Below the pieces are notes generated by a model. That model ran no database searches. It saw nothing but the letters and a program-made list of their open reading frames with translations, and was not told the origin of the DNA. Both the position numbers and the translations under genes were made by a program. Below, piece by piece: positions 31,072 to 38,936 of a DNA stretch of 64,000 nucleotides (positions are counted from its first letter, which is position 1; the number at the start of each line of letters is the position of its first letter). Source of the DNA: Caulobacter ginsengisoli. GTDB lineage: Bacteria > Pseudomonadota > Alphaproteobacteria > Caulobacterales > Caulobacteraceae. The stretch covers positions 124,001-188,000 of the forward strand of contig NZ_JAUSVS010000008.1 in assembly GCF_030814835.1 (NCBI RefSeq), in the 5' to 3' direction.

Positions 31072-32220
31072 CTAGAGATAATCCGCCAGCACGAAGCTGA
31101 CCGGAATCGCCTGCCCCCCGCGCCGCAGGCTCAGGGCCAGCGTCTCGCCGAACGGGGCGTTGAGCCGGGCGATCGCCGTGCGGAAATCCAGCCCCTCCAC
31201 CACGTCCCCGACCCGCACCCCGGCCTTGGCCGCCGGGCTGCCGGTCCCGACCTCGGCCACGGTCACGCCGCCGCCCTGGGCCTCCAGCCAGAGACCGGAA
31301 CCGCCATAGGTCCGGACCTTCGGCGCCTGGCTGTTGCGGCGGACCCAGACGGCCCGCTCGGCGCGATCGACGGAGAGGTCCAGCGTGCGCAGCAGCGGCA
31401 GGCCCAGGATGGCGTCGGGCCCCTGCGCATCGGGGGGCCGCACGACGATCAGGGGTGCTTCGTAGCCGGCCGGTCCGACCTGGATGGCCTTGCCCCGCAC
31501 CAGCCGGGCCAGCGACTGGGCGTCCCCGCCGATCCCGGACGTTCGCACCGGAACATAGGGCTGGGTGTCGCTCCACAGACCCAGCCGCCGGCCGACCGTG
31601 TGATCGAGCGTCAGCATGTTGGGCGAGCCGGTGTCCAGCAGCGGCTTGAGGCCGGCGCCGTTGAAGGTGATTTCGGCGAAGATCCGCCGCGACAGATAGG
31701 GCAGGTCCGGCTCCCGCAGGCTGGAGTCCAGCCTGGTGAACCCGGTCCGGTCTGGCGATCCGCTCGGCCAGACCCGCCATTGACCCCGGTCCAGGTCCAG
31801 TTCGCTGTCGAAGGTCGTCAGCAGGCCGGCCGCCAGCAGGCCATCGCCGCTGAGCCTTGCCCCCGGCAGGCCGGCCATGGCGGCGTCCGCCTGGCGGACC
31901 ACCCCGCCCAGCAGCAGTTCGTCGACCGAATAGAGCGGGAAGCTCAGGCCGCCGTTCAGCCTGACATCCCGCGCCTTGCGCAGGCCGACCTGGTCGGCCA
32001 CGCCCTGCCGCACGGCATTGAGCTGGGCGCCGGTGTCGATGACGAAACTGAACGGCCCCTTGCCGTTCAACCGCGCCTCGATGGTTATTCGCCGGTCATC
32101 CAGCCGGATGGGCGCGACGATGGGCCCGCCCTGGGTGCCGCTCTGAGCCAGGGCGGCGCGGCTGAAGGGCAGGCCGAGGGCCAGGGCGGAACCAAGGAAC
32201 AGGCGGCGGTCGAGTGTCAT
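31072..32220 (-). CDS. Exported aspartic protease with PDZ domain
   Basis: 382 residues from ATG 32220. N-terminal DRRLFLGSALALGLPFSRAALAQ is a Tat-like signal. Two retropepsin-like half-sites follow: FVIDTGAQLNAV (about residue 60) and LLDTGSPNMLTL (about 200), each with DTG, as in pepsin-like and clan AA proteases. A C-terminal PDZ domain (GVTVAEVGTGSPAAKAGVRVGDVVEGL) occupies about 300-380. Probably a periplasmic processing protease of unknown substrate. The frame is open far upstream, but that overlaps the divergent kinase gene and has no coding support. Confidence 0.82.
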   Translation of the reverse strand: MTLDRRLFLGSALALGLPFSRAALAQSGTQGGPIVAPIRLDDRRITIEARLNGKGPFSFVIDTGAQLNAVRQGVADQVGLRKARDVRLNGGLSFPLYSVDELLLGGVVRQADAAMAGLPGARLSGDGLLAAGLLTTFDSELDLDRGQWRVWPSGSPDRTGFTRLDSSLREPDLPYLSRRIFAEITFNGAGLKPLLDTGSPNMLTLDHTVGRRLGLWSDTQPYVPVRTSGIGGDAQSLARLVRGKAIQVGPAGYEAPLIVVRPPDAQGPDAILGLPLLRTLDLSVDRAERAVWVRRNSQAPKVRTYGGSGLWLEAQGGGVTVAEVGTGSPAAKAGVRVGDVVEGLDFRTAIARLNAPFGETLALSLRRGGQAIPVSFVLADYL

Positions 32221-32349
32221 GACCTCCAACTTGCCGGCGTTGCGGGCGAAAAAAGGGCGGTCGGGAACCCGACTACGGCGCAGACGTTGGATTGCGTCAG
32301 GTTGCGTGCCTGGGGGAGGTTGGATGCGCGGGAAGAGCGAGAGCGAGGC

Positions 32350-33957
32350 ATGGTGACCGAGGCGGCCACCCTGCAGATTTGCGACCCCGCGGGCGGCGAC
32401 CTGCTCGGCGAGGTCACCGAAGACGCCCGGACCCTCAAGACTCTGGTCGCAAGCGATGACCAGTTCCGCATGCTGGTGGCCGGAGTGGTCGACTACGCCA
32501 TCTTCATGCTCACGCCGCAAGGCCTGGTGGCCAGCTGGAACGCCGGCGCCGAGCACATCAAGGGCTACAAGGCCGAGGAGATCATCGGCCGCCACATCTC
32601 GACCTTCTACACCGAGCCCGATCGGGCCAACGGCGTTCCGGACCTGGCCCTGCGCACCGCCGCCGAGCAGGGCCGCTACGAGGCCGAGGCCTGGCGGGTG
32701 CGCAAGGACGGCGCGCCCTTCTTCGCCAATGTCGTCATCGACGCCATCCGCGACGAAGACGGGGTGCTGGTCGGCTTCGCCAAGATCACCCGCGACATCA
32801 CCGAGCGGCGCAACGCCCAGCTCGAACTGCAGCGCGCCAATGATCGCCTCTCCCAGGCCACCCGCATGGAGGCCATGGGCCAGCTGACCGGCGGCGTGGC
32901 GCATGACTTCAACAATCTTCTGATGGTGGTCGCCGGCCAGGTGCAGCTGTTGCGCAAACGGGTCGGCGAGGATTCCAAGGTCGCCCAGGCCCTGGACGCC
33001 ATCGATCTGGCGGCCCGCCGGGGCCAGGACCTGACCCGGCATCTGCTGGCCTTTGCCCGCCGCCAGCGGCTGCGGCCCATGGCCGTCTCGCTGACCGCCC
33101 GCGCCGAATCCCTCATCGAACTGCTGGGCGCCAGCCTGGGCCCCTCGGTCGAGCTGGACATCGACCTGGGCGATGATCTCTGGCCGGTGGAGCTCGATCC
33201 CGGCGAACTGGACCTGGCCCTGCTCAACATGGCCGTCAACGCGCGGGACGCCATGCCCCAGGGCGGCCGGCTGAGCCTGACCGCCCGCAACCACACGGTC
33301 GTCGCCGACGGGAACACCGAGATTGCCGGCGACTATGTGGCTCTGACGATGACCGACACCGGCGTCGGCATTCCCGCCGACATTCTGGAGCGGGTGTTCG
33401 AACCCTTCTTCACCACCAAGGACATCAACAAGGGCACGGGCCTGGGCCTGTCACAGGTCTATGGCTTCGCCCGCCAGGCCGGCGGCTGGGCGACCATCGA
33501 CAGCGAACTGGGCAAGGGCGCCCGCATCACCCTGTTCCTGCCGCGCAGCGGGCTCGCGCCCGGGGACGAGGCGCCGCGGCAGACGGGCGAGGTAACCTCC
33601 AGCCTGACGGTGCTGGTGGTCGAGGACAATCCCGAGGTCGCCGATGTGGCGGCCGGACTGCTGGAGCTGCTGGGCCACCGCGCCGAACTGGTCGGCAACG
33701 CCGACGCCGCCCTGGCCCGCCTGGCCAGGGGCCCTGCGCCCGACCTGGTGTTCAGCGACATCGTCATGGCCGGTTCGATGGACGGACTGGGCCTGGCCCG
33801 CACCATCCGCGAGCGCTGGCCGGACCTGCCGATCCTGCTGGCCACGGGCTACAGCCGGGCGGCCGAGCGCATGGGCGGTGAATTCCCGGTCCTGGCCAAG
33901 CCGTACCAGCTGGCGGACCTGGGACGGGCGATCGCGGGACTGTTCGCCCCAGCCTGA
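32350..33957 (+). CDS. PAS-domain hybrid histidine kinase
   Basis: 535 residues, soluble. PAS/PAC at about 45-160 (VDYAIFMLTPQGLVASWNAGAE...DGVLVGFAKITRDITERR), HisKA with phospho-accepting His185 (GGVAHDFNNLL), HATPase with NMAVNARDAMP, DTGVGIP and GTGLGLSQVYGFARQ, then a receiver with Asp470 (DLVFSDIVM) and ATGYSRAAER. The PAS has no clear LOV cysteine, so its signal is unknown. No partner regulator lies nearby. ATG 32350 is used; GTG 32353 is equally possible. Confidence 0.9.
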   Translation: MVTEAATLQICDPAGGDLLGEVTEDARTLKTLVASDDQFRMLVAGVVDYAIFMLTPQGLVASWNAGAEHIKGYKAEEIIGRHISTFYTEPDRANGVPDLALRTAAEQGRYEAEAWRVRKDGAPFFANVVIDAIRDEDGVLVGFAKITRDITERRNAQLELQRANDRLSQATRMEAMGQLTGGVAHDFNNLLMVVAGQVQLLRKRVGEDSKVAQALDAIDLAARRGQDLTRHLLAFARRQRLRPMAVSLTARAESLIELLGASLGPSVELDIDLGDDLWPVELDPGELDLALLNMAVNARDAMPQGGRLSLTARNHTVVADGNTEIAGDYVALTMTDTGVGIPADILERVFEPFFTTKDINKGTGLGLSQVYGFARQAGGWATIDSELGKGARITLFLPRSGLAPGDEAPRQTGEVTSSLTVLVVEDNPEVADVAAGLLELLGHRAELVGNADAALARLARGPAPDLVFSDIVMAGSMDGLGLARTIRERWPDLPILLATGYSRAAERMGGEFPVLAKPYQLADLGRAIAGLFAPA

Positions 33958-34021
33958 GCCTGCGCCTAAATCAACAGGACAATCGCGCGACAAAAGCTCT
34001 GGCCCCTGCTAGCAAGGCGCC

Positions 34022-34618
34022 ATGCTTCGCCGGCTTTATGATTGGGTGATGGGGCTGGCGGCCTCTCGCCATGCGCAGATCGCGCTGTTCGTTGTCGCCT
34101 TCGCCGAGAGCAGCTTCTTTCCGATTCCGCCCGACGTGATGCTGGCCCCCATGGTGCTGGCCCGCCGCGAGCTCGCCTGGCGCTATGCCGCCATCTGCAC
34201 GTTCGCCTCGGTGTTGGGCGGCATGCTGGGCTACGCCATCGGCTACTATCTGCAGGACGTGGCGATGGGGCTGATGTCGCTGACCGGCCATGCCGGCGGG
34301 CTGGCCGAGTTCCAGTGCTGGTACCAGAAGTTCGGCGTCTGGGTGATCCTGATCAAGGGCCTGACCCCCATCCCCTACAAGCTGGTGACCATCGCCTCTG
34401 GCCTGGCCCAGTTCAGCTTCCCGGTCTTCGTCGCCGCCTCGATCGCCACCCGCGGCCTGCGCTTCTTCCTGGTCGCCTGGGTGGTGCGCAAATTCGGGCC
34501 GGCGATGATGCCGGTGATCGAGCGGCGGCTGGGCATGGTGGCCGTCGGCCTTATTCTGCTCATTGTCATCGGCTTGGTTGCGAGTCACTTCCTGGGCGGC
34601 GGTGGCGGCGCCTGTTGA
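34022..34618 (+). CDS. DedA/YqaA family membrane protein
   Basis: 198 residues with about five membrane spans. Conserved: FAESSFFPIPPDVMLAPMVL with the proline-rich re-entrant motif, GYAIGYYLQD, and KGLTPIPYKLVTIASGLAQ. DedA-superfamily proteins act in lipid carrier or phospholipid translocation across the inner membrane. Followed 13 bp later by dsbB, so the three genes to coq7 may form one transcript. Confidence 0.88.
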   Translation: MLRRLYDWVMGLAASRHAQIALFVVAFAESSFFPIPPDVMLAPMVLARRELAWRYAAICTFASVLGGMLGYAIGYYLQDVAMGLMSLTGHAGGLAEFQCWYQKFGVWVILIKGLTPIPYKLVTIASGLAQFSFPVFVAASIATRGLRFFLVAWVVRKFGPAMMPVIERRLGMVAVGLILLIVIGLVASHFLGGGGGAC

Positions 34619-34631
34619 TAGGGTCTGGGGC

Positions 34632-35147
34632 ATGAAGCGGCTCGTCGACATCATTCTGAAGAACTGGCTGCTCACCGCCCTGCTGGTCAGCGCCGCCATG
34701 CTGGCCATCGCCCACGGCTTCGAGACCTTCGCCGGGCTGTCGCCCTGCACGCTCTGTTTCAAGCAGCGGGAGGTCTACTGGACCGCCGGCTTCCTGGCCG
34801 CCGCCGGCCTGGTGGTCGAAAGAATCCCGGCGGGCAAGCGGTTCGCCTGGCTGTTCAGCCTGATCCTGGCCGCCGTCTTCGCCTATGGCCTCTACCTGGC
34901 GGTCTATCACGCCGGGGCCGAGTGGAAGTTCTGGCCGGGCCCCGCCGCCTGCGCCAGCGGCGGCGGCCATGTCAGCATGGACGACCTGACCAAGATGCTC
35001 GGCAAGAACAACATCAAGGCGCCGGCCTGCGACCAGGCCGCCTGGGTGTTCGCCGGCCTCAGCATGGCCGGCTGGAACGCGCTGATCTCGCTGGGTCTGA
35101 TCGTCGCCAGCGTCCTGGCGGCCCTGCGCGCCCGGAAGGCCGCATGA
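34632..35147 (+). CDS. dsbB: Disulfide bond formation protein B
   Basis: 171 residues with four membrane helices. The first periplasmic loop has the redox pair (LSPCTLCFKQRE) and the second loop the other pair (PAACASGG and KAPACDQ). It reoxidises DsbA and passes electrons to ubiquinone. It is translationally coupled (ATGA) with the following coq7, a quinone-synthesis gene, which fits its quinone dependence. ATG 34632 is followed at once by the first helix. Confidence 0.92.
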   Translation: MKRLVDIILKNWLLTALLVSAAMLAIAHGFETFAGLSPCTLCFKQREVYWTAGFLAAAGLVVERIPAGKRFAWLFSLILAAVFAYGLYLAVYHAGAEWKFWPGPAACASGGGHVSMDDLTKMLGKNNIKAPACDQAAWVFAGLSMAGWNALISLGLIVASVLAALRARKAA

Positions 35148-35704
35148 CCAAGCCGGTCCCGCCCAAACCCGGCAGGGGCGCGACCGCCGCGCGGCTGGCC
35201 GAGATTCTGCGGGTCGATCACGCCGGGGAGCTGGGGGCGGTGCACATCTATCGCGGCCAGCGGGCGGTGCTGGGCGCCGCCGCCGGCCATGGCCGCATCG
35301 CCAGCCACCTGGCCGAGATGGAGGCCCAGGAGCAGGTCCACCTCTCCCGCTTCGACGCCCTGCTCAACCAGCGCAAAGTCCGCCCGACCCTGATGGCCCC
35401 GATCTGGCGGATCGCCGGCTTCGCGCTGGGGGCCGGCACGGCCCTCATGGGCGACAAGGCTGCTCACGCCTGCACCGAGGCGGTCGAGACCGTGATCGAA
35501 CAGCACTATGCCGACCAGATCGCCGAACTCGAAACCCGCGACCCCGACCTGGCCGCCGAACTCAAGGTCTTCCGCGACGAGGAACTGGCCCACCGCGACC
35601 TCGCCGTCGAGGAGGGCGCCCGCCAGGCCCCCGCCCACGGCCTGCTGACCGCCGTCATCCAGGCCGGCTGCCGGGCGGCGATCAAGATCAGCGAGAAGGT
35701 TTAG
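35144..35704 (+). CDS. coq7: COQ7-type demethoxyubiquinone hydroxylase
   Basis: 186 residues, di-iron ferritin-like. The metal-ligand motifs are ILRVDHAGELGAVHIYRGQ (Glu), EMEAQEQVHLSRFD (ExxxH type), EAVETVIEQHYADQI and FRDEELAHRD (EExxH). It hydroxylates 5-demethoxyubiquinone in ubiquinone biosynthesis at the membrane. It overlaps dsbB by 4 bp. The full family length is present. Confidence 0.93.
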   Translation: MTKPVPPKPGRGATAARLAEILRVDHAGELGAVHIYRGQRAVLGAAAGHGRIASHLAEMEAQEQVHLSRFDALLNQRKVRPTLMAPIWRIAGFALGAGTALMGDKAAHACTEAVETVIEQHYADQIAELETRDPDLAAELKVFRDEELAHRDLAVEEGARQAPAHGLLTAVIQAGCRAAIKISEKV

Positions 35705-35711
35705 CGCAGGC

Positions 35712-36010
35712 CTAGGGCCAATCGACATTCAGCGATGTCGCCAAGCCAGCACTTTGCGGTCTTGGCTCAGCAGACACCCTTCCCCACCACCGTCATCCTA
35801 GGCCTTGTGCCTAGGATCTCGCGTTCCGTTCGTTGCAAATTCAAAGGGTTAGGCTGAGACGGCGCGGCTCCACGGCCTTTCCGCACGTGCGGCGGACGGC
35901 GGGATCCTAGGCACAAGGCCTAGGATGACGGGGTTTGGTGGGGCGAGGCTTGCGCCAAGACAAGACTCTGCGGATTTGGCCCCAAATCGGTGAATGTCGA
36001 TTGGCCTTAG
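35712..36010. repeat. 299-bp element with long inverted repeats (MITE/BIME-like)
   Basis: Two arms of about 105 bp face each other around a centre near 35860. The outer ends (35712-35736 and 35986-36010) match at all but 2 of 25 positions; the inner ends (35790-35818 and 35903-35931) are perfect 29-bp complements. Each inner arm is itself a hairpin (ATCCTAGGC-N5-GCCTAGGAT). The right end contains the TAA of the PilZ gene. No transposase is coded. This fills the whole gap between coq7 and PilZ. Confidence 0.85.
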
Positions 36011-36351
36011 TGCGCGACCATGTGGGACCAGATGGCCCGCAGCGCCCGCAGCTGTTTTTCGGTGGTGGTCTTCAGGTCGTGCCGGTCCTTGAGCGCCAGG
36101 CCGATCAGGTTGCCCCGCCGCCAGATGATCTCGGCGTCCCAGGCCGTGCCGTCCTTGATCTGCACCAGATGCAGCTCGCGAGGGACCAGATGCGGGGACT
36201 TGGTCTCGATCAGCGCCCCGTCGGCGCTGATGTTGCGGATCACGCAGTCCAGGGTCTGGGCGGCGTCCTCGCTCGCCAGCTTGGCGGACAGCAGGGCCCG
36301 CTGGCGGGGGACGCGCCGTCGTTCGCCGGATTTCTGCACAGGCTCGACCAT
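36007..36351 (-). CDS. PilZ domain protein
   Basis: 114 residues, a single PilZ domain with ERRRVPRQRALLSAKL (RxxxR c-di-GMP motif), CVIRNISADGALIE (the (D/N)xSxxG motif) and AEIIWRRGNLIGLAL. It probably binds cyclic di-GMP. Its stop codon is contributed by the outer end of the inverted-repeat element at 35712-36010, so the last residues may have been changed by the insertion. Confidence 0.87.
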   Translation of the reverse strand: MVEPVQKSGERRRVPRQRALLSAKLASEDAAQTLDCVIRNISADGALIETKSPHLVPRELHLVQIKDGTAWDAEIIWRRGNLIGLALKDRHDLKTTTEKQLRALRAIWSHMVAH

Positions 36352-36416
36352 GGGCCAAGCCTAGCGCAGGCCCATCGCCAAACCTTTAAGACCCACGGTG
36401 ACGGACCGGCGCCCCT

Positions 36417-36974
36417 CTAGGCCTCCAGTTCGATGTCCCAGTAGAGGTAGTCCAGCCAGCTGTCGTGCAGGTAGTTGGGCGGGAAACGCCGGCCATGGTC
36501 CTGCAGCTCGTACATGCTGGGCCGCCGCGGGGCGTGGTGCGGGTGCATCTGCGCCTCGCGGGGGGTGCGCCCGCCCTTGGCCAGGTTGCAGGGGGCGCAG
36601 GCGGTGACGATATTCTCCCAGGTCGTGCGGCCGCCCCGCGAGCGGGGGATGACATGGTCGAAGGTCAGCTCGCCCGCCGCGCCGCAGTACTGGCAGGCGA
36701 AATCGTCGCGCAGGAACAGGTTGAAACGGGTAAAGGCCGGCGGCCGGTCCTGGGTCACATACTGCTTGAGGGCCACCACGCTGGGCAGGCGCATCTCGAA
36801 GCTGGGGCTGTGGACCGTCTGATCATAGTTGGCCACCACGTCGACCCGGTCGAGGAAGACGGCCTTGATGACCTCCTGCCAGGGCCAGAGTGACAGGGGG
36901 TAGTAGCTGAGCGGCCGGAAGTCGGCGTTCAGCACCAGGGCGGGAAAGCCCGAGGGGGCGCGGCTATGCAGCAT
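36417..36974 (-). CDS. HNH endonuclease family protein
   Basis: 185 residues from ATG 36974 (TTG 36989 is possible). The C-terminal part has the HNH fold: FACQYCGAAGELTFDHVIPRSRGGRTTWENIVTACAPCNLAKGG, where two CxxC pairs bind zinc and DH..N..(H/N) is the active site. The N-terminal VLNADFRPLSYYPLSLWPWQEVIKAVFLDRVDVV segment is typical of a widespread single-copy bacterial HNH family of unknown role. Not linked to the hsd genes. Confidence 0.87.
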   Translation of the reverse strand: MLHSRAPSGFPALVLNADFRPLSYYPLSLWPWQEVIKAVFLDRVDVVANYDQTVHSPSFEMRLPSVVALKQYVTQDRPPAFTRFNLFLRDDFACQYCGAAGELTFDHVIPRSRGGRTTWENIVTACAPCNLAKGGRTPREAQMHPHHAPRRPSMYELQDHGRRFPPNYLHDSWLDYLYWDIELEA

Positions 36975-37108
36975 GGCTGCCTCGCGCAAAACTTTGGGTC
37001 GAACTGGTACTGAAGACCGGCCATCCTTTCCGCGTACTCACGGGAATCGCCATTCATCCCCGACGCCTGTTGAATCATGGCGCCGAACGGTGACGGCTCC
37101 AAGACATG

Positions 37109-37134
37109 AAAAAGGGCCGCGTCGTCCGCGGCCC
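37109..37134 (-). terminator. Intrinsic terminator of the 37-aa gene
   Basis: On the minus strand GGGCCGC, a short loop, GCGGCCC, then TTTTT. It lies 36 bp after the stop at 37170, a textbook intrinsic terminator. It supports the short gene as a real transcription unit. Confidence 0.75.
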
Positions 37135-37169
37135 CAATTCGATCTTCGAAACGTTTGAGCGGGGGCGGC

Positions 37170-37283
37170 TTAAGCGCCCACGAGAACCGTCGCGCCGGCC
37201 AGGGCGGCGCCCAGAAGCAGCACAAAGACAGAGGCGCTGCGGTCGAAGAAACGTTCGAACGCGGTGATCTTGGTATTGGTCAT
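37170..37283 (-). CDS. 37-residue single-span membrane peptide
   Basis: ATG 37283 with AAGGA 8 bp upstream opens a 37-codon gene: a polar N-terminus (TNTKITAFERFFDR) and one hydrophobic helix (VFVLLLGAALAGATVLVGA) to the C-terminus. It has its own sigma-70-like promoter and terminator, and lies divergent from a TetR gene. Function unknown; small membrane proteins beside a regulator are often stress peptides or transporter modulators. An in-frame ATG at 37292 would add three residues. Confidence 0.6.
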   Translation of the reverse strand: MTNTKITAFERFFDRSASVFVLLLGAALAGATVLVGA

Positions 37284-37372
37284 GACACACATCCTTGAGT
37301 TTGGGCCCCGTGTGCGGAGCCCCCCATTGTTGACCCCTGGGGGAGCAGGGGCTGTCCGATCTGGACAGTGCT

Positions 37373-37400
37373 TAGATAGCACCCATCTGAACGGTGTCAA
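37373..37400 (-). promoter_or_regulatory. Sigma-70-like promoter of the 37-aa gene
   Basis: On the minus strand TTGACA (37400-37395), 16-bp spacer, TATCTA (37378-37373). It would start transcription near 37366 and give an 83-nt leader that contains the palindrome CTGTCC-N5-GGACAG (37352-37368). Confidence 0.6.
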
Positions 37401-37414
37401 GATAAATCTTTACA
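37395..37414. promoter_or_regulatory. Candidate TetR operator
   Basis: TGTCAAGAT-AA-ATCTTTACA, arms matching at 8 of 9 positions. It covers the -35 box of the 37-aa gene promoter and lies 22 bp upstream of the tetR GTG start. A flanking imperfect repeat CATCTGAACG/CGTTCGGATG surrounds it. A regulator here could repress both divergent genes. Confidence 0.5.
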
Positions 37415-37435
37415 GCGTTCGGATGGAGATTTAGA

Positions 37436-38074
37436 GTGAGCGTCATGAGAGAAGCTGCAACCGCCGAAGCCCGCCCCTATCACCACGGGGACCTGCGCCG
37501 CGCCCTGGTGGACGCCGCCCGCCGCATTCTCGAAGCCGAAGGGGTCGGCGCCCTGTCTCTGCGCGCCGTCGCCCGCGAGGCCAAGGTCAGCCCGGCCGCC
37601 CCCTATCACCACTTCAAGGACAAGGGCGAACTGCTCGACGCCATCGCCCACGAAGGCTGGGAAGACCTGGAAAACGCCATGACCACCGTGCGGGCCAGCG
37701 CTGCCACGCCGTCGGAGAAGATGACCGCCATCGGCGCGGCCTATGTGCGCTTCGCCCGCCAGAACCCGGCGCTCTACCGCGTCATGTACGACGTCTCGCG
37801 CGACAAGGATTCGCTGCCCGACCACGTGCAGAAGAACGACGATTCCGCCTACTGCCAGGTGCGCGCCACCATCCAGGAAACCAACGGCCCGGCCGTCAAT
37901 GAGATCGACCTGGAACTGGCCACCATCGCCGCCTGGTGCGCCGCCCACGGCCTGGCCGAGATGCTCAGCTTCAAGCAGTTCGACCCGCTGAAGGAACAGC
38001 TGGGCGGCGAGGAGGCCTTCATGCGCGCCGTCCTTCAGCATTTGGGCATGTTCTCCAAGGTCCATGCCCCTTAG
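37436..38074 (+). CDS. TetR family transcriptional regulator
   Basis: 212 residues. The helix-turn-helix is at about 15-60 (RRALVDAARRILEAEGVGALSLRAVAREAKVSPAAPYHHFKDKGELLDAIA), and the C-terminal ligand domain resembles the WHG group (AYVRFARQNPALYRVMYDVS). The GTG at 37436 has GGAG upstream; ATG 37445 is an alternative. The divergent 37-aa membrane peptide is its likely target, with an operator between them. Confidence 0.88.
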   Translation: MSVMREAATAEARPYHHGDLRRALVDAARRILEAEGVGALSLRAVAREAKVSPAAPYHHFKDKGELLDAIAHEGWEDLENAMTTVRASAATPSEKMTAIGAAYVRFARQNPALYRVMYDVSRDKDSLPDHVQKNDDSAYCQVRATIQETNGPAVNEIDLELATIAAWCAAHGLAEMLSFKQFDPLKEQLGGEEAFMRAVLQHLGMFSKVHAP

Positions 38075-38083
38075 AAGCAACTG

Positions 38084-38908
38084 GTGTTCGCCACCCGCTT
38101 CGCCCCCTCCCCCACCGGCTTCCTGCACCGGGGCCATGCCTTTTCAGCCCTGACGGCGTTTCGCGCCGCCCAGGCCGCCAAGGGCCGGTTCGTGCTGCGC
38201 ATCGAGGATATCGACGCGACCCGATGCCGGCCCGAGTACGAGTCGGCCATTTTCGAAGACCTGGCCTGGCTGGGCCTGGAATGGGAACAGCCGGTCCGCC
38301 GGCAGTCCGAGCACCTGGCCGACTACGAGGCCGCCCTCGAAAAGCTGCGCGGCCAGGGCCTGCTCTACCGCTGCTTCCGCACCCGCAAACAGGTGGCCGA
38401 GGAGATGCTGGCCGCGCCCCACGGTCCGGTCGAGGCCTTCCGGGGCGGCCCGCTGCATCCCAACGAGGAGGAGCGGATGCTGGAGGAGGATCGCCCCTTC
38501 GCCTGGCGCCTGTCCCTCGACGCCGCCGCCGAGCGGGTCGGCGGGTTCGGCCGGCTCAGCTTCTACGACAATGGCAAAAAGGTCCGCGCCAACCCGGCCC
38601 TGGCCGGCGACGTGGTCCTGGCCCGCAAGGATGTCGGGGTCGCCTACCACCTGGCCGTGGTGGTCGACGACGCGCTGCAGGGCATCGACCATGTCATCCG
38701 GGGCGAGGACCTGGCCGAGGCAACCCACATTCAACGCCTGCTGCAGGCGCTGCTCGACCTGCCGACCCCGACCTATCGCCAACATCGGCTGCTGACCGGC
38801 CCCGACGGCCGCCGCTACGCCAAGCGCGACAAGGCCGAGACCCTGCGGGACCTGCGCGCCCAGGGCGTCACCGCCGAACAGCTCCGCGCCGAACTCGGCT
38901 TTGACTGA
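38084..38908 (+). CDS. gluQ: Glutamyl-Q tRNA(Asp) synthetase
   Basis: 274 residues, a truncated GluRS-like class I enzyme without the anticodon-binding domain. HIGH-like motif FAPSPTGFLHRGHAFSAL, RIEDIDATRCRPEYESAI, and KMSKS-like RYAKRDKAETL. GluQ-RS attaches glutamate to queuosine in the tRNA(Asp) anticodon. The GTG start follows the TetR stop by 9 bp. Confidence 0.9.
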   Translation: MFATRFAPSPTGFLHRGHAFSALTAFRAAQAAKGRFVLRIEDIDATRCRPEYESAIFEDLAWLGLEWEQPVRRQSEHLADYEAALEKLRGQGLLYRCFRTRKQVAEEMLAAPHGPVEAFRGGPLHPNEEERMLEEDRPFAWRLSLDAAAERVGGFGRLSFYDNGKKVRANPALAGDVVLARKDVGVAYHLAVVVDDALQGIDHVIRGEDLAEATHIQRLLQALLDLPTPTYRQHRLLTGPDGRRYAKRDKAETLRDLRAQGVTAEQLRAELGFD

Positions 38909-38936
38909 TCAGCCCGGGCACGGCAAAAGCCCGGCC

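Noticed and set aside
35849..36358. 169-codon minus-strand frame across the PilZ region and the repeat element
   Set aside because: Its C-terminus (VILGLVPRI type) is the known conceptual translation of a palindromic intergenic repeat; the PilZ frame is the real one.
36417..36974. HNH protein as part of a restriction or homing system
   Set aside because: It matches a widespread chromosomal HNH family, has no methylase or intron next to it, and is far from the hsd genes.
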